Source: Phaeospirillum sp. (GTDB taxonomy: Bacteria; Pseudomonadota; Alphaproteobacteria; Rhodospirillales; Magnetospirillaceae). From it: DNA of 64,000 nt. Below are positions 1-11,981 of the stretch, in pieces. Under the pieces are notes generated by a model. It was not told the origin of the DNA. It made no database searches and worked only from the letters and a program-made list of their open reading frames with translations. Position 1 is the stretch's first letter. Each line of letters opens with the position of its first letter. Location of the stretch: positions 62,001 to 126,000 of the forward strand of contig JAUSFB010000045.1 in assembly GCA_030651575.1 (NCBI GenBank). The letters run 5' to 3'. Position numbers and translations under genes: made by a program.

Positions 1-608
1 CCACCGAGAATCGCATCTTCAAGCAGCGCGTGGTCGATATCGGCACCGTGACGGCGGAGCAGGCGCTGGACTGGGGCTTTACCGGCCCCAACCTGCGCGC
101 CTCGGGCATCGCTTGGGATCTGCGCAAGGCGCAGCCCTACGACGTCTATGACGAGATGGACTTCGACATTCCGGTCGGCAAGAACGGCGATGGCTACGAC
201 CGTTATCTGGTGCGCGTGCTGGAAATGCGCGAATCCGTCAAGATCATGAAGCAGTGCGTCGCCAAGATGCCCGGCGGTCCGGTCAAGGTGGAAGACAACA
301 AGATCACGCCGCCCAGGCGCGCCGAGATGAAGCGGTCCATGGAATCTCTGATTCATCATTTCAAGCTGTTCACCGAGGGCTTCCACGTCCCGGCCGGCGA
401 GGTCTATGCCGCCATCGAGGCCCCCAAGGGCGAGTTCGGCGTCTATCTGATTTCCGACGGCACCGGCAAGCCCTACCGCTGCAAGATCAGACCGCCGGGA
501 TATGTGCACCTCCAGGCCCTCGACATGATGTCCAAAGGACACATGCTGGCCGACGTGGTGGCCAATATCGGCTCCATCGACATCGTTTTCGGCGAGATCG
601 ACCGATGA
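1..608 (+). CDS. nuoD: NADH-quinone oxidoreductase subunit D, 3' part
   Basis: The 49-kDa subunit of complex I helps form the quinone-binding cavity at the base of the peripheral arm. Only the last ~202 residues are here and the 5' end lies outside the window; the frame is open from base 3. The stretch [13 protein letters not shown], then [17 protein letters not shown] and [19 protein letters not shown], is the conserved C-terminal half of NuoD, and the protein ends in DIVFGEIDR as in homologues. Its stop overlaps the nuoE start (ATGA), so translational coupling is likely. The GTG at 30 is internal and not a start. Confidence 0.97.
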   Translation, partial: TENRIFKQRVVDIGTVTAEQALDWGFTGPNLRASGIAWDLRKAQPYDVYDEMDFDIPVGKNGDGYDRYLVRVLEMRESVKIMKQCVAKMPGGPVKVEDNKITPPRRAEMKRSMESLIHHFKLFTEGFHVPAGEVYAAIEAPKGEFGVYLISDGTGKPYRCKIRPPGYVHLQALDMMSKGHMLADVVANIGSIDIVFGEIDR

Positions 609-1213
609 GTGACATGACGCACGAACCTGCCAGCTTCGCCTTCACGGCGGAGTATGCCGCGAAGGCCGAGGCCTTCATCGCCAAGTATCCCGCCGGACGC
701 CAGCAGAGCGCGGTGATGCCGCTGCTCGATCTGGCCCAGCGCCAGGACGGCTGGGTCAGCCGCGCCGCCATGGAAGTCATCGCCGGGATGCTGGACATGG
801 CCCCGATTCGGGTGGAGGAGGTCGCGACCTTCTACACCATGTACAATCGCAGGCCGGTGGGTAAGTTCCATGTTCAGGTCTGCACCAACCTGCCTTGCAT
901 GCTGCGCGGTTCGGACGACGTGGTCGCCGCCGCCAAGGCCGCGTTGGGCGTCGATTTCGGCGACATGACCGCCGACGGGCTGTTCACCTTGTCCGAGGTC
1001 GAGTGCCTGGGCGCTTGCGTCAACGCCCCCATGATGCAGATCAACGACGATTATTATGAGGATCTGGACACCGACAGCACCAAGGCGGTGCTGGAGGCGC
1101 TCAAGCGCGGCGAGACCCCCAAGCCGGGTCCCCAGAACGGTCGCCAGTTCTCGTGCCCCGCCGGCGGGCCTTCCAGCCTCACCGAGCTCACCTTCCAGAC
1201 GGAGAAGGCCTGA
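605..1213 (+). CDS. nuoE: NADH-quinone oxidoreductase subunit E
   Basis: This is the 24-kDa subunit of the NADH dehydrogenase module and carries the N1a [2Fe-2S] cluster. It has 202 residues. The thioredoxin-like [2Fe-2S] ligands are visible as C93 and C98 (CTNLPC) and C134 and C138 (ECLGAC). The ATG at 605 overlaps the nuoD stop as ATGA and gives the usual N-terminus leading into [17 protein letters not shown]. The tail after the ferredoxin fold is polar and ends in QTEKA. The stop shares one base with the nuoF start (TGATG). It works with NuoF and NuoG in the NADH-oxidising arm. Confidence 0.97.
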   Translation: MSDMTHEPASFAFTAEYAAKAEAFIAKYPAGRQQSAVMPLLDLAQRQDGWVSRAAMEVIAGMLDMAPIRVEEVATFYTMYNRRPVGKFHVQVCTNLPCMLRGSDDVVAAAKAALGVDFGDMTADGLFTLSEVECLGACVNAPMMQINDDYYEDLDTDSTKAVLEALKRGETPKPGPQNGRQFSCPAGGPSSLTELTFQTEKA

Positions 1214-2496
1214 TGCTGCGCGACTCGGATAGGATCTTCACCAACCTCTACGGCATCCATGACTGGCGGCTGGCCGGCGCGCGGTCTCGCGGCGACTGGG
1301 ACGGCACCGGGGCGATTCTGGCCAAGGGCCGCGACTGGATCATCGATGAGATGAAGAATTCCGGCCTGCGCGGCCGTGGCGGCGCAGGCTTCCCCACCGG
1401 GGTGAAGTGGTCGTTCATGCCCAAGACCGAAGGGGTCCGGCCGCATTATCTGGTGATCAACGCCGACGAGGGCGAGCCCGGCACCTGCAAGGACCGCGAG
1501 ATGATGCGGTTCGACCCGCATAAGCTGATCGAAGGCGCTCTGATCGCCTCTTTCGCCATCGGGGCTCATGCGGCTTATATCTACATCCGCGGCGAGTTCA
1601 TCCGCGAGGCCGAGCACCTTAACGTCGCCATCGACGAGGCTCGCGCGGCCGGGCTGATCGGCCCCAATGCCTGCGGTTCGGGCTGGGACTGCGAGGTCTA
1701 CGTCCATCGCGGCGCCGGGGCCTATATCTGCGGCGAGGAATCAGCGCTGATCGAAAGCCTGGAAGGCAAGAAGGGCCAGCCCCGCCTGAAGCCGCCGTTT
1801 CCGGCCGGCGTCGGCCTCTATGGCTGCCCGACCACCGTCAACAACGTCGAGTCCATCGCGGTGGCCCCCACCATCTTGCGGCGCGGCGCGGCGTGGTTCG
1901 CCGGTCTGGGCAAGCCCAACAACACCGGCACCAAGGTGTTTTGCATCTCCGGCCATGTGAATAAGCCGTGCAACGTCGAAGAGGAAATGGGCATTCCGCT
2001 CAAGGACCTCATCGAGAAGCATGCCGGCGGCGTGCGCGGCGGCTGGGACAATCTGCTGGCCATCATCCCCGGCGGCTCGTCGGTCCCCATGCTGAACAAG
2101 ACCCAGTGCGAGGAAGTCACCATGGACTTCGACGCACTGCGCGCCATGCGCTCGGGATTGGGCACGGCGGCGGTGATCGTCATGGACAAGTCCACCGATC
2201 TGGTGCGCGGCATCGCCCGGCTGTCCAAGTTCTACTGGCACGAAAGCTGCGGCCAGTGCACGCCGTGCCGTGAAGGCACCGGCTGGATGGCCCGCATGAT
2301 GGCCCGCATGGTCACCGGCGACGCCGAACTGTCTGAGATCGACCTGCTGGAGGAAATCTCCCGTCAGATCGAAGGCCACACTATCTGCGCCCTGGGCGAC
2401 GCGGCCGCCTGGCCGGTTCAGGGTCTGATCCGCACCTTCCGCCCCGAGCTTGAGCGCCGCATCAAAGAGCGCCAAGCCAAAACCCGCGCGGCCTGA
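1213..2496 (+). CDS. nuoF: NADH-quinone oxidoreductase subunit F
   Basis: NuoF binds FMN and NADH and is the electron entry point of complex I. It has 427 residues, normal for the family. The glycine-rich [10 protein letters not shown] (residues 54-63) and [14 protein letters not shown] form the FMN/NADH site. The C-terminal N3 [4Fe-4S] cluster ligands are C346, C349 and C352 ([12 protein letters not shown]) and C392 (GHTICALGD). The ATG at 1213 is chosen because it overlaps the nuoE stop and gives [14 protein letters not shown], the standard alphaproteobacterial start. It is separated from nuoG by 17 bp. Confidence 0.98.
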   Translation: MLRDSDRIFTNLYGIHDWRLAGARSRGDWDGTGAILAKGRDWIIDEMKNSGLRGRGGAGFPTGVKWSFMPKTEGVRPHYLVINADEGEPGTCKDREMMRFDPHKLIEGALIASFAIGAHAAYIYIRGEFIREAEHLNVAIDEARAAGLIGPNACGSGWDCEVYVHRGAGAYICGEESALIESLEGKKGQPRLKPPFPAGVGLYGCPTTVNNVESIAVAPTILRRGAAWFAGLGKPNNTGTKVFCISGHVNKPCNVEEEMGIPLKDLIEKHAGGVRGGWDNLLAIIPGGSSVPMLNKTQCEEVTMDFDALRAMRSGLGTAAVIVMDKSTDLVRGIARLSKFYWHESCGQCTPCREGTGWMARMMARMVTGDAELSEIDLLEEISRQIEGHTICALGDAAAWPVQGLIRTFRPELERRIKERQAKTRAA

Positions 2497-2513
2497 GAAG
2501 AGAGAAGACGGCA

Positions 2514-4589
2514 ATGCCCAAGCTGACGATCGACGGCAGGGAAATCGAGGTTGAAGCCGGGATGACCATCATCCAGGCGGCGGACCAACTCGGCATCGAG
2601 ATCCCGCGGTTCTGCTACCATGAACGCTTGGCCATCGCCGGCAATTGCCGCATGTGTCTGGTCGAGGTGGAGAAGATGCCAAAGCCGGTGGCCTCCTGCG
2701 CCATGCCGGTGGGCGAAGGCATGGTGGTCAAGACCAACACCCCGGGCATCCGCAAGGCGCGTCAGGGCGTGATGGAATTCCTGCTGCTCAACCATCCGCT
2801 CGACTGCCCGATCTGCGATCAGGGCGGCGAATGCGATTTGCAGGATCAGGCCATGGCCTACGGCTCGGATACGGGACGCTGTCAGGAGGGTAAGCGCGCC
2901 GTGCCGGACAAGGATTACGGTCCGCTGGTCCAGACCATGATGACCCGTTGTATCCAGTGCACCCGCTGTGTCCGCTTCATCTCCGAGATCGCCGGCACTC
3001 CGGTGTTGGGCGGCCTGGGGCGTGGCGAGCACATGGAGATTACCCGTTACGTCAACGCGGCGGTGTCGTCGGAGCTGTCGGGCAATCTGATCGATCTGTG
3101 CCCGGTGGGCGCGCTAACCAACAAGCCGGCCTCCTACACCTATCGCTCGTGGGAATTGAAGAAGACCGAGAGCGTCGACGCCATGGACGCGCTGGGCGCT
3201 TCCATCCGGATCGACACCCGTGGCAACGAGGTGATCCGCGTCCTTCCCCGCGTCAACGAGGACGTCAACGAGGAATGGCTGTCGGACCGTTCGCGCTTTG
3301 CCTGCGACGGGTTGAAGCGTCAGCGGCTGGATCGCCCCTATGTCCGCAAGGACGGCAAGCTGGTGGCGGTGACCTGGCCCGAGGCGCTGGCCGCCATCGC
3401 TGCCAGGCTGAAGGGCTTGAACGGCTCCAAGATCGCCGCCATCGCCGGGGATCAGGCCGATGCCGAGACCATGGTGGCCTACAAGGATCTGCTGGCCTCG
3501 CTGGGCTCGGCCCATCTGGATTGCCGCCAGGACGGCGCGGCGCTCGACCCGTCGGTGCGCGCCTCCTACCTGTTCAACAGCACGGCGGTGGGGATCGAGC
3601 AGGCCGACGCGCTGTTGCTGATCGGCGTCAATCCGCGCAAGGAAGCCCCCGTCCTCAACGCCCGCATCCGCAAACGCTGGCAGAAGGGCGGCTTCAAGGT
3701 GGCCCGCATCGGCCACAAGGGCGACCTGACCTATAAGTACGAGCATCTCGGTGACGAGGCCTCGGTGCTGAAGGACATCGCCGAGGGCAAGCATCCCTTC
3801 TTTGAGGTTCTTAAGAATGCCGCCAAGCCGGCGCTGATCATCGGCCAGGGGGCGCTGTCGCGCGCCGATGGCGCGATCCTACTGGGGCTGGCCCGCAAGC
3901 TGGCCGATGCCGCCGGTCTGGTGGGCGATGGCTGGAACGGCTTTAACGTGTTGCAGACCGCCGCCGCCCGCGTCGGCGGCCTCGACCTGGGTTTCGTGCC
4001 GCAGTCGGGCGGCAAGGACGTCGCCGGCATCCTCGACTCCGCCGGCAAGGGCGAGGTTGAAGTGGTGTTTCTGCTGGGGGCCGACGAGGTCGAGATGGCC
4101 GCCCTGGGCAAGGCCTTCGTGGTCTATCAGGGTACCCATGGCGATGCCGGGGCGCACCGCGCCGACGTCATCCTGCCGGGAGCCGCCTATACCGAAAAGA
4201 GTGCCACCTACGTCAATCTCGAAGGCCGCGCCCAGCAGACCCGCCTGGCAGTGTTCCCGCCCGGCGAGGCCAAGGAGGATTGGCGCATCGTCCGCGCCCT
4301 GTCCGACGCCTTGGGCAAGTCGCTGGCCTATGATTCGCTGAAAAGCGTGCGCGAGCGTCTGGTCAGGGCCAGCCCGGTTTTCGCTGTCATCGGCGAGGTG
4401 ACGCCGGCCGTCTGGGGCGCCGTCTTCGGTACCGAAGGCACGCCGGCCGGCGGGGCGCTGGTGTCCAATATCGACAATTTCTACATGACCGACCCGATCA
4501 GCCGTGCCTCCAAAACCATGGCGGAATGCACGGCAGCCTTCGGCGGTGGTTGCAACCACAAGCACAAGAAGACGGGGACCCATGGTTGA
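2514..4589 (+). CDS. nuoG: NADH-quinone oxidoreductase subunit G
   Basis: This is the 75-kDa iron-sulfur subunit that relays electrons from NuoF towards NuoB/D. It has 691 residues, the compact alphaproteobacterial/mitochondrial length. The N-terminal [2Fe-2S] ligands are C34, C45, C48 and C62. The H94/C98/C101/C107 set ([14 protein letters not shown]) holds N5, and C146/C149/C152 with C196 holds N4. A molybdopterin-oxidoreductase-like domain follows without an extra N7 motif that I can see. The C-terminus is short and basic ([10 protein letters not shown]) and overlaps the nuoH start by 8 bp. Confidence 0.97.
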   Translation: MPKLTIDGREIEVEAGMTIIQAADQLGIEIPRFCYHERLAIAGNCRMCLVEVEKMPKPVASCAMPVGEGMVVKTNTPGIRKARQGVMEFLLLNHPLDCPICDQGGECDLQDQAMAYGSDTGRCQEGKRAVPDKDYGPLVQTMMTRCIQCTRCVRFISEIAGTPVLGGLGRGEHMEITRYVNAAVSSELSGNLIDLCPVGALTNKPASYTYRSWELKKTESVDAMDALGASIRIDTRGNEVIRVLPRVNEDVNEEWLSDRSRFACDGLKRQRLDRPYVRKDGKLVAVTWPEALAAIAARLKGLNGSKIAAIAGDQADAETMVAYKDLLASLGSAHLDCRQDGAALDPSVRASYLFNSTAVGIEQADALLLIGVNPRKEAPVLNARIRKRWQKGGFKVARIGHKGDLTYKYEHLGDEASVLKDIAEGKHPFFEVLKNAAKPALIIGQGALSRADGAILLGLARKLADAAGLVGDGWNGFNVLQTAAARVGGLDLGFVPQSGGKDVAGILDSAGKGEVEVVFLLGADEVEMAALGKAFVVYQGTHGDAGAHRADVILPGAAYTEKSATYVNLEGRAQQTRLAVFPPGEAKEDWRIVRALSDALGKSLAYDSLKSVRERLVRASPVFAVIGEVTPAVWGAVFGTEGTPAGGALVSNIDNFYMTDPISRASKTMAECTAAFGGGCNHKHKKTGTHG

Positions 4590-5601
4590 TCTTCTGGCCG
4601 GGCTGCTGCCCCCCTTCCTCTGGCGTCTGATCGTAATCGTCGTTCAGATCGTCGCCATCGTCTTGCCGCTGCTGATCGCGGTGGCTTACCTCACCTATGC
4701 CGAGCGCAAGGTGATCGGCGCCATGCAGATGCGCAAGGGACCCAACGTGGTCGGTCCCTTCGGTCTGTTGCAGCCCATGGCCGACGGCCTGAAGCTGTTC
4801 TGCAAGGAGCTGGTGCTGCCCACCGCCTCCAATCCGGTGGTGTTCATCGGCGCGCCGATGGTGACCTTTTTCCTGGCGCTGATTTCCTGGGCGGTGATCC
4901 CGTTCGACAAGGGGTGGGTGCTGTCCGACCTCAATGTCGGCGTGCTCTACGTCTTCGCCATCTCGTCATTGGGCGTGTACGGCATCATCATGTCGGGTTG
5001 GGCCTCCAACTCGAAATACGCCTTCCTGGGCGGTTTGCGCTCGGCGGCGCAGATGGTGTCCTACGAAGTTTCGATCGGCTTTATCCTGATTTCGGTGCTG
5101 CTGACGGTGGGTTCGCTCAATTTGAGCGACATCGTGATGGCCCAGAAGAACATGTGGTTCATCATTCCGCATCTGCCCATGTTCTTCCTGTTCCTGATCT
5201 CCGGTCTGGCCGAGACCAACCGTTCGCCGTTCGATCTGCCCGAGGCGGAAGCCGAGTTGGTGGCCGGTTACAACGTCGAATACTCGTCCATGGCCTTCGC
5301 CCTGTTCTTCCTGGGCGAGTACGCCAACATGCTGCTGATGGGGGCGATGACCTCGATCTTGTTCCTCGGCGGCTGGCTGGCCCCGTTCGGATTGACCTTC
5401 ATCCCCGGCATCGTCTGGTTCATCTTGAAGATCTGCCTGGTGATGTTCGTATTCCTGTGGGTTCGCGCCACCTTCCCGCGCTATCGCTATGATCAGCTGA
5501 TGCGTCTGGGATGGAAGGTGTTCCTGCCGTTCTCGCTGTTCTGGTTGGTGCTGACCGCAAGTGTGCTGACCGCCTTCGGTCTGCTGCCGAACCAGGGATA
5601 G
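4582..5601 (+). CDS. nuoH: NADH-quinone oxidoreductase subunit H
   Basis: This membrane subunit links the peripheral arm to the proton-pumping arm and closes the quinone chamber. It has 339 residues with about eight hydrophobic segments. The conserved loop [19 protein letters not shown] and the quinone-site [20 protein letters not shown] are both present. The ATG at 4582 lies inside the last codons of nuoG and gives [15 protein letters not shown] longer in-frame extension into nuoG is not credible because it would translate nuoG sequence. Confidence 0.97.
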   Translation: MVDLLAGLLPPFLWRLIVIVVQIVAIVLPLLIAVAYLTYAERKVIGAMQMRKGPNVVGPFGLLQPMADGLKLFCKELVLPTASNPVVFIGAPMVTFFLALISWAVIPFDKGWVLSDLNVGVLYVFAISSLGVYGIIMSGWASNSKYAFLGGLRSAAQMVSYEVSIGFILISVLLTVGSLNLSDIVMAQKNMWFIIPHLPMFFLFLISGLAETNRSPFDLPEAEAELVAGYNVEYSSMAFALFFLGEYANMLLMGAMTSILFLGGWLAPFGLTFIPGIVWFILKICLVMFVFLWVRATFPRYRYDQLMRLGWKVFLPFSLFWLVLTASVLTAFGLLPNQG

Positions 5602-5612
5602 GAGCCTGACCG

Positions 5613-6101
5613 ATGTCGTTCCTCGACCGCACCACCCGCGCCTTCCTGCTGACCGAGCTGTTCCAAGGTCTGGCGGTGACGCTGCGCTATATGTTCAAGC
5701 CCAAGGTGACCATCAACTACCCCTACGAAAAGGGGCCGTTGTCGCCCCGCTTCCGCGGCGAGCACGCTTTGCGTCGCTACGCCAATGGGGAAGAGCGCTG
5801 CATCGCCTGCAAGCTGTGTGAGGCCATCTGCCCGGCCCAGGCCATCACGATCGAGCCGGAGCCGCGTTCCGACGGGTCGCGCCGGGCTCGGCGGTATGAC
5901 TTGGACATGACCAAGTGCATTTACTGCGGTCTGTGTCAGGAGGCCTGCCCGGTCGACGCCATTGTCGAGGGGCCGAACTTCGAGTACGCCACCGAGACTC
6001 GGGCCGAGCTGATGTACAACAAGAGTAAGTTGCTCGCCAACGGCGATCGTTGGGAGGTCGAATTGGCCTTCCGCATCGCCGCCGACGCGCCGTACCGGTG
6101 A
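5613..6101 (+). CDS. nuoI: NADH-quinone oxidoreductase subunit I
   Basis: NuoI is the TYKY subunit, carrying the two [4Fe-4S] clusters N6a and N6b between NuoG and NuoB. It has 162 residues. The two ferredoxin motifs are C63-C66-C69-C73 ([12 protein letters not shown]) and C102-C105-C108-C112 ([12 protein letters not shown]). An amphipathic N-terminus ([26 protein letters not shown]) contacts the membrane arm. It sits 11 bp behind nuoH in the same operon. Confidence 0.97.
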   Translation: MSFLDRTTRAFLLTELFQGLAVTLRYMFKPKVTINYPYEKGPLSPRFRGEHALRRYANGEERCIACKLCEAICPAQAITIEPEPRSDGSRRARRYDLDMTKCIYCGLCQEACPVDAIVEGPNFEYATETRAELMYNKSKLLANGDRWEVELAFRIAADAPYR

Positions 6102-6116
6102 CAGGGGACTAGAGGC

Positions 6117-6725
6117 ATGTTCACGGCACTCATCTTCTACATGTTCTCGGGGCTCGCGGTGGCGAGCGGGGTGATGGTCATCTCGTCACGCAACCCGGTG
6201 CATTCCGTCCTCTGGCTGATTCTCGCCTTCTTCAACGCGGCGGGTCTGTTCCTGCTGCTGGGCGCCGAATTCCTCGCCATGGTTCTGGTCATCGTCTATG
6301 TGGGCGCGGTGGCGGTTCTGTTCCTGTTCGTGGTGATGATGCTCGACATCAACATGGTCGAGTTCCGCGAGGGCTTCCTGCAATACCTGCCGACCGGCGC
6401 GCTGATCGGTCTGGTGTTGCTGATGGAACTGCTGGCGCTGTTCGGCGGCTGGGCCTTCGCCCCGGATGTGGAGGCCCTGCTGAAAGCGCCGACCCCGACG
6501 CTGGATCAGGCCAGCAACACGGTGGCGCTGGGCAAGCTGATCTACACCAACTATGTCTACCTGTTCCAGGCATCGGGGCTGGTCCTGCTGGTGGCCATGA
6601 TCGGCACCATCGTGTTGACCCACCGCACCCGGACCGGTGTGCGCAAGCAGGTGATCGCCGATCAGGTCAACCGTTCATCCAAGTCGGTCGAGCTTCGCAA
6701 GATCCAGACGGGAAGGGGCATCTGA
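6117..6725 (+). CDS. nuoJ: NADH-quinone oxidoreductase subunit J
   Basis: This is a small membrane subunit of the proton-pumping arm (ND6 homologue). It has 202 residues and about five transmembrane segments. The pi-bulge region of TM3, [20 protein letters not shown], is present, followed by VVMMLDI. The C-terminal part, after TM5, is charged and cytoplasmic ([16 protein letters not shown]). The stop shares one base with the nuoK start (TGATG). Confidence 0.96.
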   Translation: MFTALIFYMFSGLAVASGVMVISSRNPVHSVLWLILAFFNAAGLFLLLGAEFLAMVLVIVYVGAVAVLFLFVVMMLDINMVEFREGFLQYLPTGALIGLVLLMELLALFGGWAFAPDVEALLKAPTPTLDQASNTVALGKLIYTNYVYLFQASGLVLLVAMIGTIVLTHRTRTGVRKQVIADQVNRSSKSVELRKIQTGRGI

Positions 6726-7036
6726 TGTTCGAGATCGGTCTGTCCCATTACCTTTCGGTCGCGGCGATTTTGTTCACGCTGGGCGTGTTCGGCATCTTCC
6801 TGAACCGCAAGAACGTCATTGTCATCATGATGTCCGTCGAGCTGATGCTGCTGGCGGTGAACATCAACTTCGTGGCGTTCTCGTCTTATCTGAACGATCT
6901 GGTGGGCCAAGTGTTCGCCATGTTCATCCTGACCGTTGCCGCGGCCGAGGCCGCCATCGGTCTGGCCATCGTCGTCGTCTTCTTCCGCAACCGCGGCTCG
7001 ATCGCGGTCGAAGAAATCAGCCAGCTCAAGGGGTAG
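6725..7036 (+). CDS. nuoK: NADH-quinone oxidoreductase subunit K
   Basis: ND4L homologue, 103 residues, three transmembrane segments. The conserved membrane glutamates of the proton path lie in [13 protein letters not shown] (TM2) and [13 protein letters not shown] (TM3). The ATG overlaps the nuoJ stop. The gene is six bases upstream of nuoL, consistent with one tightly packed operon. Confidence 0.97.
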   Translation: MFEIGLSHYLSVAAILFTLGVFGIFLNRKNVIVIMMSVELMLLAVNINFVAFSSYLNDLVGQVFAMFILTVAAAEAAIGLAIVVVFFRNRGSIAVEEISQLKG

Positions 7037-7042
7037 AAGCGG

Positions 7043-8971
7043 ATGATCACTGCAACCGTATTCCTGCCGCTGCTGGGCGCGTTGGTCGCTGGCCTGTTCG
7101 GCCGCTTCATCGGCGACCGTGGGGCACAGATCATCACCTGCGGCTTGCTGCTGGTGTCCGCCGTGATGGCGGGACTGATCTTCCAGAAGGTGGCGCTGGG
7201 CGGCCATCCCGAAACCGTGATGATCGCCACCTGGATTTCGTCCGGAACCGTCGATGTGTCCTGGTCGCTGAAGGTCGATACCCTGACCGCCGTGATGCTG
7301 ATCGTGGTGACCTGGGTGTCGGCGGCGGTCCATGTGTATTCGGTCGGCTATATGAGCCATGATACCTCCATCGCCCGCTTCCAGAGCTATCTGTCGCTGT
7401 TCACCTTCGCCATGCTGATGCTGGTGACCGCCGATAATCTGGTTCAGATGTTCTTCGGCTGGGAAGGCGTCGGCGTCGCGTCCTATCTGCTGATCGGCTT
7501 CTGGTACGAGAAGCCTTCGGCCTCGGCCGCCGCCATCAAGGCGTTCGTGGTCAACCGGGTCGGCGATTTCGGCTTCGCGCTGGGCACCTTCGGCGTCTAT
7601 TTCCTGTTCGGCTCGATCAGCTTCGACGCCATCTTCGCCGCCGCCCCGGACAAGGCCGCCGCCACCGTCAATTTCTTCGGGATGGAATGGCACGCCATCA
7701 CCATCTGCTGCCTGCTGCTGTTCGTCGGAGCCATGGGCAAGTCGGCTCAGTTGGGCCTGCACACTTGGCTACCCGACGCCATGGAAGGCCCGACCCCGGT
7801 CTCCGCCCTGATCCACGCCGCCACCATGGTGACCGCCGGCGTGTTCATGGTCGCCCGCATGAGCCCGCTGTTCGAGTTCTCCGACACCGCGCTGACCGTG
7901 GTCACCGTGGTCGGCGCCGCCACCGCCATTTTCGCGGCGACGGTCGGCTGCGTGCAGAACGACATCAAGCGCATCATCGCCTACTCGACCTGCTCGCAGC
8001 TGGGCTACATGTTCTTCGCCATCGGCGTGTCGGCCTATCAGGCCGCCATTTTCCACCTGATGACCCATGCCTTCTTCAAGGCCCTGCTGTTCCTGGGCGC
8101 CGGATCGGTGATCCACGCCATGAGCGACGAGCAGGACATCCGCAAGATGGGCGGCATCTGGAAGCATGTGAAGGTGACCTGGGCCTTGATGTGGATCGGC
8201 TCGTTGGCCCTGGCCGGCATCCCGTTCTTCGCCGGCTACTATTCCAAGGACACGATCCTGGAAGCGGCCTGGGGCTCGCACACCCTGGCCGGGCAGGGCG
8301 CCTATTGGCTGGGCTGCGCCGCTGCCTTCCTGACCGCCTTCTATTCGTGGCGTCTGCTGCTGCTGACCTTCCATGGTCGTCCGCGCGCCGACGAGCACGT
8401 GATGGCCCATGTCCATGAAAGCCCGGCGGTGATGATCCTGCCGCTGCTGTTCCTGGCCGGTGGCGCCATGTTCGCGGGCTGGCTCGGCTATGACCTGTTC
8501 GTCGGCCATGCTAACCACGATTTCTGGGGGAGCGCCATCCTGACCACTGCCGCCCATCCGGCACTGGAGAACGCCCATCACGTCCCGTCCTGGGTGGCGT
8601 TGCTGCCGACGGTGGTGGCGGTGTCCGGCATCGCGCTGGCCTACCTGTTCTACTCCTTTGCTCCCGGCCTGCCGGTGGCGCTGGCCAACACCTTCCAGGG
8701 CGTCCACCGGTTCTTGCTGAACAAGTGGTACTTCGACGAGCTGTACGACAAGATTTTCGTGAAGCCCGCCTTCAAGCTTGGCCGCGGTTTGTGGCTGGGT
8801 GGCGACGGTGCGCTGATCGATGGTGTCGGCCCCGACGGAGTGGCGGCCGCCACGGTGGTGATCGCCAAGCGGTTCGGCCGCATGCAGAGCGGTTTCTTGT
8901 ACCACTACGCATTTGCGATGTTGATCGGTGTGGCGACGTTCGTCACCTGGTACGTTTTTAACGCGCGCTGA
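7043..8971 (+). CDS. nuoL: NADH-quinone oxidoreductase subunit L
   Basis: This is the largest antiporter-like proton-pumping subunit (ND5 homologue) and includes the long lateral helix. It has 642 residues. Conserved proton-channel elements include FFGWEGVGVASYLLIGFWY with the key Glu, the Lys in MGKSAQLGLHTWLPDAMEGPTPVSAL, and HAFFKALLFLGAGSVIHA. The C-terminal region contains the helix that spans NuoM/NuoN and ends in a final transmembrane segment. It lies 18 bp ahead of nuoM. Confidence 0.97.
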   Translation: MITATVFLPLLGALVAGLFGRFIGDRGAQIITCGLLLVSAVMAGLIFQKVALGGHPETVMIATWISSGTVDVSWSLKVDTLTAVMLIVVTWVSAAVHVYSVGYMSHDTSIARFQSYLSLFTFAMLMLVTADNLVQMFFGWEGVGVASYLLIGFWYEKPSASAAAIKAFVVNRVGDFGFALGTFGVYFLFGSISFDAIFAAAPDKAAATVNFFGMEWHAITICCLLLFVGAMGKSAQLGLHTWLPDAMEGPTPVSALIHAATMVTAGVFMVARMSPLFEFSDTALTVVTVVGAATAIFAATVGCVQNDIKRIIAYSTCSQLGYMFFAIGVSAYQAAIFHLMTHAFFKALLFLGAGSVIHAMSDEQDIRKMGGIWKHVKVTWALMWIGSLALAGIPFFAGYYSKDTILEAAWGSHTLAGQGAYWLGCAAAFLTAFYSWRLLLLTFHGRPRADEHVMAHVHESPAVMILPLLFLAGGAMFAGWLGYDLFVGHANHDFWGSAILTTAAHPALENAHHVPSWVALLPTVVAVSGIALAYLFYSFAPGLPVALANTFQGVHRFLLNKWYFDELYDKIFVKPAFKLGRGLWLGGDGALIDGVGPDGVAAATVVIAKRFGRMQSGFLYHYAFAMLIGVATFVTWYVFNAR

Positions 8972-8989
8972 AGACGAGGAAGACGTCAA

Positions 8990-10504
8990 ATGAACGATTG
9001 GCCCCTTCTCTCGCTGACGACGTTTTTGCCGCTGCTTGGCGCGTTGTTCATCCTGACCATCCGCGGCGAGGCCGAGGTGGTGACGAGGAATGCCCGCGCC
9101 GTGGCGCTGCTGACCTCGATCGCGACCTTCATCGTTTCGCTGTTCATCGCGGTGAAGTTCAACGGCGCCTCGCCGGATTTCCAGTTCAAGGAAACCGCCA
9201 CTTGGTTCCCCGGCACCACCATCGCCTATTCCATGGGCGTTGACGGCGTTTCCATGTGGTTCGTGATCCTGTCGACCTTCCTTACCCCGCTTTGCATCTT
9301 GTCGTCGTTCGCCGGCGTCACCAAGCGGGTCAAGGAATACATGGTCGCCTTCCTGATCCTGGAAACCATGATGGTGGGCATGTTCTGCGCCCTCGATCTG
9401 GTGCTGTTCTACATCTTCTTCGAAGGTGTACTGATTCCGATGTTCATCATCATCGGCGTCTGGGGTGGTCCGCGCCGGGTTTATGCGGCGTTCAAGCTGT
9501 TCCTCTACACCTTGCTCGGCTCGGTGTTGATGCTGCTGGCCATGATGGCGATCTATTTCGAGGCCCATACCACGGACATTCCGTCCCTGATGGCGCATTC
9601 GTTCCCGTTCGCCATGCAACAATGGCTGTGGCTGGCGTTCTTCGCGTCCTTCGCGGTGAAGGTGCCCATGTGGCCGGTCCACACCTGGCTGCCCGACGCC
9701 CATGTGGAGGCGCCGACCGCCGGTTCGGTGATTCTGGCCGGCGTGCTGTTGAAGATGGGAGCCTACGGCTTCCTGCGCTTCTCGGTGCCCATGATGCCTG
9801 ACGCTTCGGTCTACTTCACGCCGCTGATCTATACCTTGTCCATCGTCGCGGTGATCTACACCTCGCTGGTGGCGCTGGTGCAAGACGACATGAAGAAGCT
9901 GATCGCCTACAGTTCGGTGGCCCATATGGGTTACGTGACCATCGGCATCTTCTCCATGACCATGCAGGGGGTCGAGGGCGCCATTTTCCAGATGCTGTCC
10001 CACGGCGTGGTGTCCGCCGCCCTGTTCCTGTGCGTCGGCGTGGTCTATGACCGCATGCATACTCGCGAGATCAAGCGGTACGGCGGCCTGACCTCGCGTA
10101 TGCCCAAATATGCGGTGGTTTTCCTGTTCTTCACCATGGCCTCGGTCGGCCTGCCGGGCACGTCGGGCTTTGTCGGCGAATTCCTGGTGCTGCTGGGCGT
10201 GTTCCAGGTCAACACCTGGGTGGCGTTCTTCGCCGCCACCGGTCTGGTGCTGGGTGCGGCCTATATGCTGGTCTTGTACCGCGGCGTGATGTTCGGCCGG
10301 CTGGTGCGGGAAGACCTCAAGACCATTCTCGACCTCGACATGCGCGAGGTCGCGGTATTCGCGCCGCTGATCCTGATCGTGATCTGGATGGGCGTGTATC
10401 CGTCGACCTTCATCGACCCGATGCATGCCTCGGTGGCCAAGTTGATTGATAATTACGAGCTCGCCCGGGCCGCCCATGAGGGCCTGTCGGTAGCGGCGCG
10501 TTGA
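8990..10504 (+). CDS. nuoM: NADH-quinone oxidoreductase subunit M
   Basis: Second antiporter-like proton-pumping subunit (ND4 homologue), 504 residues with about 14 transmembrane segments. The Glu-bearing [17 protein letters not shown] and the discontinuous-helix motif [26 protein letters not shown] are clear. [12 protein letters not shown]-type sequence ([17 protein letters not shown]) follows. It is preceded by the purine-rich AAGACGAGGAAGACG, which can serve as ribosome-binding site. Confidence 0.97.
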   Translation: MNDWPLLSLTTFLPLLGALFILTIRGEAEVVTRNARAVALLTSIATFIVSLFIAVKFNGASPDFQFKETATWFPGTTIAYSMGVDGVSMWFVILSTFLTPLCILSSFAGVTKRVKEYMVAFLILETMMVGMFCALDLVLFYIFFEGVLIPMFIIIGVWGGPRRVYAAFKLFLYTLLGSVLMLLAMMAIYFEAHTTDIPSLMAHSFPFAMQQWLWLAFFASFAVKVPMWPVHTWLPDAHVEAPTAGSVILAGVLLKMGAYGFLRFSVPMMPDASVYFTPLIYTLSIVAVIYTSLVALVQDDMKKLIAYSSVAHMGYVTIGIFSMTMQGVEGAIFQMLSHGVVSAALFLCVGVVYDRMHTREIKRYGGLTSRMPKYAVVFLFFTMASVGLPGTSGFVGEFLVLLGVFQVNTWVAFFAATGLVLGAAYMLVLYRGVMFGRLVREDLKTILDLDMREVAVFAPLILIVIWMGVYPSTFIDPMHASVAKLIDNYELARAAHEGLSVAAR

Positions 10505-10517
10505 GGGAGAATCCGAC

Positions 10518-11981
10518 GTGAGCATTATCCCCGACCTCGTCCCGGTGCTGCCGGAACTCTTTGTCGCCGTCGCCGGCTTGGCGCTGCTGATGCTTGGCGT
10601 CTTCCGCAAGGAAGACAGCACAAGGTCGATTTCAGTGCTGGTGATCATGGTGCTGGCCTCGGCCATGGTGCTGGTGTCGTCGCTGGGCAGCGACCGCCAC
10701 ACCGCCTTTAACGGGCTGTTCGTCGCCGACCGCTTTGCTGGCTTCGCCAAGGCCCTGATTTTGCTGGCTTCGGCCTTTGCCGTCGCCATGTCGCTTCAGT
10801 TCCTGGAAAAGGAACGGATCGGCCGCTTTGAATATCCGGTGCTGGTGTTGTTCGCCACCCTGGGCATGATGATGATGGTCTCGGCCAATGACTTCATGTC
10901 ATTGTATCTGGGCCTGGAGCTTCAGAGCCTGTCGCTTTATGTCCTGGCGGCGTTCCAGCGCAACAGCCTGAAGTCCACCGAGGCCGGCCTGAAGTACTTC
11001 GTCCTGGGCGCCCTGGCGTCGGGCATGCTGCTGTACGGCGTGTCGCTGCTGTACGGCTTTGCCGGAACCACCTCGTTCGAGGGGTTGGCCAATGTCTTTG
11101 CCGGCGGCCACGGCCATGGGGTGAAGCCCGGTCTGGGCATCATCGCCGGTCTGGTCTTCGTGCTGGCCGGTCTGTCGTTCAAGATTTCGGCGGTGCCGTT
11201 CCATATGTGGGCTCCCGACGTCTATGAAGGCGCGCCCACGCCGGTGACCGCGTTCTTCGCGGTGGCCCCCAAGATCGCGGCGCTGTGCCTGCTGGTGCGG
11301 GTCATGACCGGCCCGTTCGGCGACCTGACCGAGCAGTGGCGTCAGGTGGTGACCTTCATTTCCATCGGCTCCATGGCGGTCGGGGCTTTTGCCGCCATTG
11401 CCCAGACCAATATCAAGCGCCTGATGGCCTACAGCTCGATCGGCCATGTGGGTTTCGTGCTGGTGGGCGTCGCCGCCGGGTCCAATCTCGGCATCCAGGG
11501 CGTGCTGATCTATCTGGCCATCTACCTGTTCATGAATGTGGGCACCTTCGCGGTGATCTTGTCCATGCGTCAGAAGGGCCGGATGGTCGAGGGCATCGCC
11601 GATCTGGCGGGTCTGTCCAAGACCAATCCGGTGATGGCGTTCGTCATGGCGGTGCTGATGTTCTCCATGGCCGGCATTCCGCCGTTGGCCGGGTTTTGGG
11701 GCAAGTTCTACGTCTTCATGGCGGCGATCGAGGCCCAGCTTTACACCCTGGCCATCCTGGGCGTCCTGTCCTCGGTGGTAAGCGCCTTCTACTATCTGCG
11801 CATCATCAAGATCATGTATTTCGACGAGCCGGACGAGGCGCTGGATCGGCCGGTCGGCCGCTCGATGGCGCTGGTGATGGCGGTCAGCACCCTGGTCGTG
11901 CTTGCCTTCACCTTTGTGCCGGCACCGCTGGTGACGGGGGCCAAGGCCGCCGCCTCGGTGTTGTTTCCCGCCGCCGGATGA
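10518..11981 (+). CDS. nuoN: NADH-quinone oxidoreductase subunit N
   Basis: Third antiporter-like proton-pumping subunit (ND2 homologue), 487 residues. [18 protein letters not shown] holds the membrane Glu. [26 protein letters not shown] and [14 protein letters not shown] are family signatures. The start is GTG at 10518, preceded by GAGGGAGAATCC; no ATG alternative fits the first transmembrane helix. The last four bases overlap the start of the biotin ligase gene, so that gene is translationally tied to the complex I operon. Confidence 0.96.
   Translation: MSIIPDLVPVLPELFVAVAGLALLMLGVFRKEDSTRSISVLVIMVLASAMVLVSSLGSDRHTAFNGLFVADRFAGFAKALILLASAFAVAMSLQFLEKERIGRFEYPVLVLFATLGMMMMVSANDFMSLYLGLELQSLSLYVLAAFQRNSLKSTEAGLKYFVLGALASGMLLYGVSLLYGFAGTTSFEGLANVFAGGHGHGVKPGLGIIAGLVFVLAGLSFKISAVPFHMWAPDVYEGAPTPVTAFFAVAPKIAALCLLVRVMTGPFGDLTEQWRQVVTFISIGSMAVGAFAAIAQTNIKRLMAYSSIGHVGFVLVGVAAGSNLGIQGVLIYLAIYLFMNVGTFAVILSMRQKGRMVEGIADLAGLSKTNPVMAFVMAVLMFSMAGIPPLAGFWGKFYVFMAAIEAQLYTLAILGVLSSVVSAFYYLRIIKIMYFDEPDEALDRPVGRSMALVMAVSTLVVLAFTFVPAPLVTGAKAAASVLFPAAG

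Noticed and set aside
7769-10789. A 1006-codon open frame on the - strand opposite nuoL and nuoM
   Set aside because: It lies exactly antisense to two highly conserved genes, has low-complexity H/Q/G/R-rich composition and shows no domain. Long antisense frames are expected in GC-rich DNA with strong third-position bias.
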